A DNA stretch of 9,074 nucleotides from SLSG01 sp041690235 (GTDB taxonomy: Bacteria; Bacteroidota; Bacteroidia; Bacteroidales; UBA7960). The notes beneath the pieces were generated by a model. It was not told the origin of the DNA, did not search any database, and was given only the letters and a program-made list of their open reading frames with translations. Both the position numbers and the translations under genes were made by a program. The stretch lies in contig JAWLHS010000089.1 in assembly GCA_041690235.1 (NCBI GenBank), positions 1-9,074 of the forward strand, written 5' to 3'. Every line of letters starts with the position of its first letter. Within the stretch, counting starts at the first letter, position 1. Positions 6,414 through 9,074 of the stretch are shown piece after piece.

Positions 6414-7864
6414 TCGTACCGGATGGCTCCGGACCCTTGGTTTTTGATAAAGTTAATAAATGAAAAGGTAATGAAAGAAAGACTGATGCCAAAAATATTC
6501 GGATCCAGGCCAAGGGGCAGCGCCCAGTCGCCAATGATCAAAACAATGGTGCATCCTCCGCCCAGCAGCATGGCCCAGAAAGCAGCCGCCGGATGGGCTT
6601 TTTTGAGAAACAGGGCCCCGATCACCGGTACAAACAGGCCGGAAACCATGAAAGCATAGGAATAGAGCATGAGCTGCAACACATTGGGCATCTGGGTTGC
6701 CAGCAGCAAGGCGATCACTCCCAATATCAAGGTGAGCAGCTGGGATATGGCCAGAAACAAGCGCTTGCTTTCGGGCACTTTGAACCAGCGCGAAAGGATA
6801 TCCGTCAGGAAGTTGCCCGAGGAGGCCATCAGGCAGCTGTCGGCTGTCGACATAATGGCCGAAAAATAAGCGGCCATCATCAGCCCCATTAAGCCAACGG
6901 GAAGCACTGTCCGCAGCAGCAGGGGCAGACCCATTTCGGCATCGATATCGCTCGTTGAACCATAGCCAAGGTATTCAAACATGCCCTGGGTGATGGCCAC
7001 CCTGGCGAAAAGACCGAGCAATACCCCCATAAAGGCCATGACCGGCCATTCAAATAATCCGGCAATAAACCAGGCCCGCTGTGCCTGTTTCCTGTTTCTT
7101 GAAGCGTAAATCCTTTGATACAGTGTCATGCCGACAAACCAGATGGGGATAATGGTAACCCCCCAGTTCAGGAGCTGTTGCCAGCTGATGTTGGCCAAAC
7201 TGAAGAATTCCGGAGGCAAGGCTTCCCGCACGCCTTCCAATCCGCCCACCGCATAAAAAGAAACCGGGATCCCGATAAAAACCAGTCCAAGCATCAGGAT
7301 GATCCATTGAATGGTGTCGGTATAAATAACGGCCTTTATGCCACCCATGGCCGTGTACAGGATCACGATGGCACCCATGATGATCAGGGCCGTCTGACGG
7401 TCCAGGTGGGGGATGAATGTGGCTTCGGCCAAAATGGCTCCGGCCAGTATCTGGGAGCTGGTAAACCCCAGGTAACCGATGGCCGAAATAATTCCCGCCA
7501 GCAACGCAACTTTCGGGTTGTAGAAGCTGCCCAAAAACTGGGGGAAAGTGTAAAAACTCCGGGTTTCCTCCATCTTTTTAACCCGGGGTATCAAAATTAC
7601 AGCGCTGAGCCATGCACCGATCAGGCCTGTAAACAGCATCCATGAACCAGCCAGACCCATGATAAATCCGAGTCCCCCGAGACCAATGGAAAACCCTCCG
7701 CCAACATCGGTGGCCACCACTGACAGGCCGATATGAATACTGCCGATCTTTCTTCCTCCGACGTAGTAGTCATCGACCCCCTTGTTCAGGATGAGAAAAC
7801 GAATGCCGATACCAATCACCCCGAGCATATACAGGGTGAAAATCATTACGTCTAAATAATGCAT
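6404..7864 (-). CDS. Sodium:solute symporter (SSS family)
   Basis: A 486-residue inner-membrane transporter with about 13 hydrophobic helices, of the SSS family (relatives PutP, PanF, sialic-acid and sugar symporters), which uses the Na+ gradient to import a small solute. Visible signatures are DDYYVGGR at 31-38 after helix 1, the helix-1' region ATDVGGGFSIG at 51-61, GGIKAVIYTDTIQ at 174-186 and the Na+-site region SAIMSTADSCLMASS at 335-349. No C-terminal kinase or other extra domain is present. The length is normal for the family. It is first in the operon with the GNAT and racemase genes, which suggests an amino acid or related amine as cargo; family membership alone does not tell. ATG 7864 gives MHYLDVMIFTLY, a normal family N-terminus entering helix 1 directly. 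Confidence 0.94.
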   Translation of the reverse strand: MHYLDVMIFTLYMLGVIGIGIRFLILNKGVDDYYVGGRKIGSIHIGLSVVATDVGGGFSIGLGGLGFIMGLAGSWMLFTGLIGAWLSAVILIPRVKKMEETRSFYTFPQFLGSFYNPKVALLAGIISAIGYLGFTSSQILAGAILAEATFIPHLDRQTALIIMGAIVILYTAMGGIKAVIYTDTIQWIILMLGLVFIGIPVSFYAVGGLEGVREALPPEFFSLANISWQQLLNWGVTIIPIWFVGMTLYQRIYASRNRKQAQRAWFIAGLFEWPVMAFMGVLLGLFARVAITQGMFEYLGYGSTSDIDAEMGLPLLLRTVLPVGLMGLMMAAYFSAIMSTADSCLMASSGNFLTDILSRWFKVPESKRLFLAISQLLTLILGVIALLLATQMPNVLQLMLYSYAFMVSGLFVPVIGALFLKKAHPAAAFWAMLLGGGCTIVLIIGDWALPLGLDPNIFGISLSFITFSFINFIKNQGSGAIRYDRN

Positions 7865-7893
7865 TTATCTTTTAATAAGAGGAAATGATGCTA

Positions 7894-7923
7894 CAAAAGT
7901 ACATAAATATGCCGAACGGCCAA
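7894..7923 (-). promoter_or_regulatory. Predicted promoter of the symporter-GNAT-racemase operon
   Basis: On the - strand TACTTTTG (7901-7894) matches TAnnTTTG. A TTGG (7923-7920) lies 18 nt further upstream, close to the expected -33 position. Transcription would start near 7887, with a leader of about 23 nt before the symporter ATG. The -33 element is embedded in the dyad described at 7911-7945. Confidence 0.55.
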
Positions 7924-7945
7924 GTTGGATTTCCAAATTCTTGGC
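7911..7945. promoter_or_regulatory. Compound inverted repeat, candidate operator
   Basis: GCCAAG (7919-7924) pairs with CTTGGC (7940-7945). Inside it TTGGA (7925-7929) pairs with TCCAA (7932-7936) across a TT centre, leaving three unpaired bases on one side. Next to it is GCCG-aa-CGGC (7911-7920). The element covers the predicted -33 box of the symporter promoter and lies between that promoter and the divergent radical SAM gene, a position typical for a repressor or activator site. No regulator gene is visible in the window. Confidence 0.45.
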
Positions 7946-8011
7946 ATTCAGCGTGATAACAAATCCGTAAAAACGCATTCGTGTCCTGTCCGACGAAAGA
8001 AAAAATAAAAG

Positions 8012-8019
8012 TAATTTTG
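8012..8019 (+). promoter_or_regulatory. Predicted promoter -7 element for the radical SAM gene
   Basis: TAATTTTG matches TAnnTTTG and ends 13 nt before the ATG at 8033, so the predicted leader is very short, about 5-10 nt. No clear -33 TTTG is seen at the usual distance. The intervening bases are an A-rich run. Confidence 0.45.
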
Positions 8020-8032
8020 AAAAAAACCATTT

Positions 8033-8983
8033 ATGACCTATCCGTGGGGAAACAGCCGAAGGTATAACGCCTGGACAGATTATTGCCGGAAGAACTACGG
8101 GGGGCGCCTTCAGAAAGTAGCCGTCAATGCCGGGTTCAGTTGTCCGAACAGAGACGGGACAGTCGGACTGGGCGGGTGTTCATTCTGCAATAATGAGGGG
8201 TTCAATCCATCTTACTGCAAACCCGAAAAGCCCGTATACCAGCAGATAGAAGAAGGCCTGGGCTTCCTGAAAAAGCGGTATAAAAATCCGGCGGTTTTCC
8301 TTGCCTACCTGCAGGCTTATTCCAATACCCATGCCTCACTTGAGGTTTTGAAGCGGGTTTACGGGGCGGTTTTGGCCCATCCCGAAATCGGCGGTCTGGT
8401 CATTGGAACCAGGCCTGATTGCGTGGATGAAGCCAAGCTGGATTACCTGTCGGAGCTTTCCCGTGAAACAATCATCAAACTGGAATTCGGACTTGAATCC
8501 TGTCGCGATGAAACCCTGGATCGCATCCGGCGCGGTCATGGCTTCAGCGATTCAGTCAGGGCCCTGCAAATGGCCAGGGAGCGAGGGATAGAAACCGGGG
8601 CGCATTTTATATTCGGGCTACCCGGGGAAACAAGGGAGCAAATGCTTGGGCAAGTGCATACCATAAACACCCTTCCCTTGCATTCGGTAAAATTTCACCA
8701 GCTGCAAATTGTTGAGGGAACCGAACTGGCCCGGGAATATGCTGCTTTTCCGGAGCGGTTCTCCCTGTTTTCCCTGGAAGAATACCTGGACTTTATTCCC
8801 AGGGTCATCGAACGGCTTCGTCCCGATATTTCCATCGAACGGCTTTCAGGAGAAGTGCGGCCCCCGTTCAATGTGGGCTTATCCTGGGGCAGTTTGCGCT
8901 CAGACCAGGTCATGAACAGGATTGAACGGCGCCTGGAAGAATTGGGCACCTGGCAGGGAAAACGGTGGATGTCCGGAGCGTAA
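8033..8983 (+). CDS. yhcC: TIGR01212 / YhcC family radical SAM protein
   Basis: A 316-residue iron-sulfur enzyme that should cleave S-adenosylmethionine to a 5'-deoxyadenosyl radical. It belongs to the YhcC group, whose substrate is not established. The cluster cysteines are widely spaced, Cys37-x11-Cys49-x2-Cys52 in the CPNRDGT...GGCSFC segment, which is the normal layout of this group and differs from the classical CX3CX2C. Further landmarks are AYLQAYSNTHA at 91-101, LEFGLES at 150-156, HFIFGLPGET at 191-200 within the TIM-barrel, and the C-terminal RLSGEVRPPF segment at 270-279 followed by an LGTWQG end (304-309). The length is typical and no domain is missing. The gene is divergent from the symporter operon, with 168 nt between the starts, and has no Shine-Dalgarno. 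Nothing in its neighbourhood suggests a substrate. Confidence 0.94.
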   Translation: MTYPWGNSRRYNAWTDYCRKNYGGRLQKVAVNAGFSCPNRDGTVGLGGCSFCNNEGFNPSYCKPEKPVYQQIEEGLGFLKKRYKNPAVFLAYLQAYSNTHASLEVLKRVYGAVLAHPEIGGLVIGTRPDCVDEAKLDYLSELSRETIIKLEFGLESCRDETLDRIRRGHGFSDSVRALQMARERGIETGAHFIFGLPGETREQMLGQVHTINTLPLHSVKFHQLQIVEGTELAREYAAFPERFSLFSLEEYLDFIPRVIERLRPDISIERLSGEVRPPFNVGLSWGSLRSDQVMNRIERRLEELGTWQGKRWMSGA

Positions 8984-9017
8984 GGACCGGTTTTCATGTG
9001 AAGTTGGCGGATTTTTA

Positions 9018-9025
9018 TATTTTTG
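9018..9025 (+). promoter_or_regulatory. Predicted promoter -7 element for the gene at the right edge
   Basis: TATTTTTG matches TAnnTTTG and ends 31 nt before the ATG at 9057. It lies in the 73-nt gap after the radical SAM gene. A TTGG at 9004-9007 is too close to be a usual -33 box, so support rests on the -7 element alone. I see no strong terminator for the upstream gene in this gap. Confidence 0.4.
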
Positions 9026-9056
9026 TGCCTTTGCCGCAAACCTTTAACCGAAAGCA

Positions 9057-9074
9057 ATGGAAAGTGAAAAGAAA
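9057..9074 (+). CDS. Start of an unidentified gene, cut by the window edge
   Basis: An ATG followed by five lysine- and glutamate-rich codons (MESEKK) runs to the end of the window. It sits about 25 nt after the predicted transcription start from the TATTTTTG element, a spacing similar to that of the DUF4293 gene. Six codons are too few to name a product or to be certain it is coding. Confidence 0.4.

Noticed and set aside
7115..7645. + strand open frame of 176 aa opposite the symporter gene
   Set aside because: It is a shadow of the hydrophobic transporter codons; composition is polar and low-information, with no family resemblance.
7941..7957. Possible sigma-54 promoter (TTGGCA) upstream of the radical SAM gene
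   Set aside because: The GC of the -12 element is not present at the required spacing from GG; the TAnnTTTG element at 8012 explains the promoter better.
8984..9056. Terminator after the radical SAM gene
   Set aside because: Only a 6-bp ACCGGT palindrome followed by a few T residues is visible, too weak to call an intrinsic terminator.

Overview
The window looks like a chromosomal housekeeping stretch from a member of the Bacteroidota. Three things point there. The start codons lack Shine-Dalgarno sequences and follow A/T-rich leaders. Several gene starts are preceded by TAnnTTTG, the -7 element of the Bacteroidota primary sigma factor. The gene content fits too: Rho with a very long disordered insert, a DUF4293 protein, and an ornithine-racemase-like enzyme. 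I see no tRNA, rRNA, CRISPR array, insertion sequence or phage gene.

Layout, left to right. (1) The 3' part of a P1B-type (copper-type) transport ATPase enters from the left edge on the + strand and overlaps, tail to tail by 9 nt, a family-4 glycosyltransferase on the - strand. (2) The glycosyltransferase lies 45 nt downstream of rho on the same strand and is probably co-transcribed with it. Rho is 675 aa, against about 420 aa in E. coli, because a low-complexity region with a 73-residue Gln/Pro tract separates the N-terminal domain from the RNA-binding domain. (3) A 304-nt divergent intergenic region holds two outward-facing predicted promoters with identical 11-nt cores, a pyrimidine-rich start of the rho leader and a hairpin. 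(4) On the + side of it is a four-helix DUF4293 membrane protein. (5) A tight three-gene - strand operon follows: sodium:solute symporter, then GNAT acetyltransferase, then ornithine/alanine-racemase-like PLP enzyme. Its promoter region carries a compound dyad that could be an operator. (6) Divergent from that operon is a TIGR01212/YhcC-type radical SAM protein, followed by the first six codons of another + strand gene at the right edge.

How the genes work together: the symporter-GNAT-racemase unit looks like an amino-acid uptake and conversion module of unknown substrate. The rho-glycosyltransferase pair and the rho/DUF4293 divergent pair look like transcriptional arrangements rather than a shared pathway. 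The most notable biology is the prion-like or condensate-type Q/P domain of Rho together with a leader that may be autoregulated. Next come the racemase operon with its dyad, and an Asp in place of a conserved metal-site Ser in the last membrane helix of the ATPase. I found no clear sign of a wholly new defence or mobile system.
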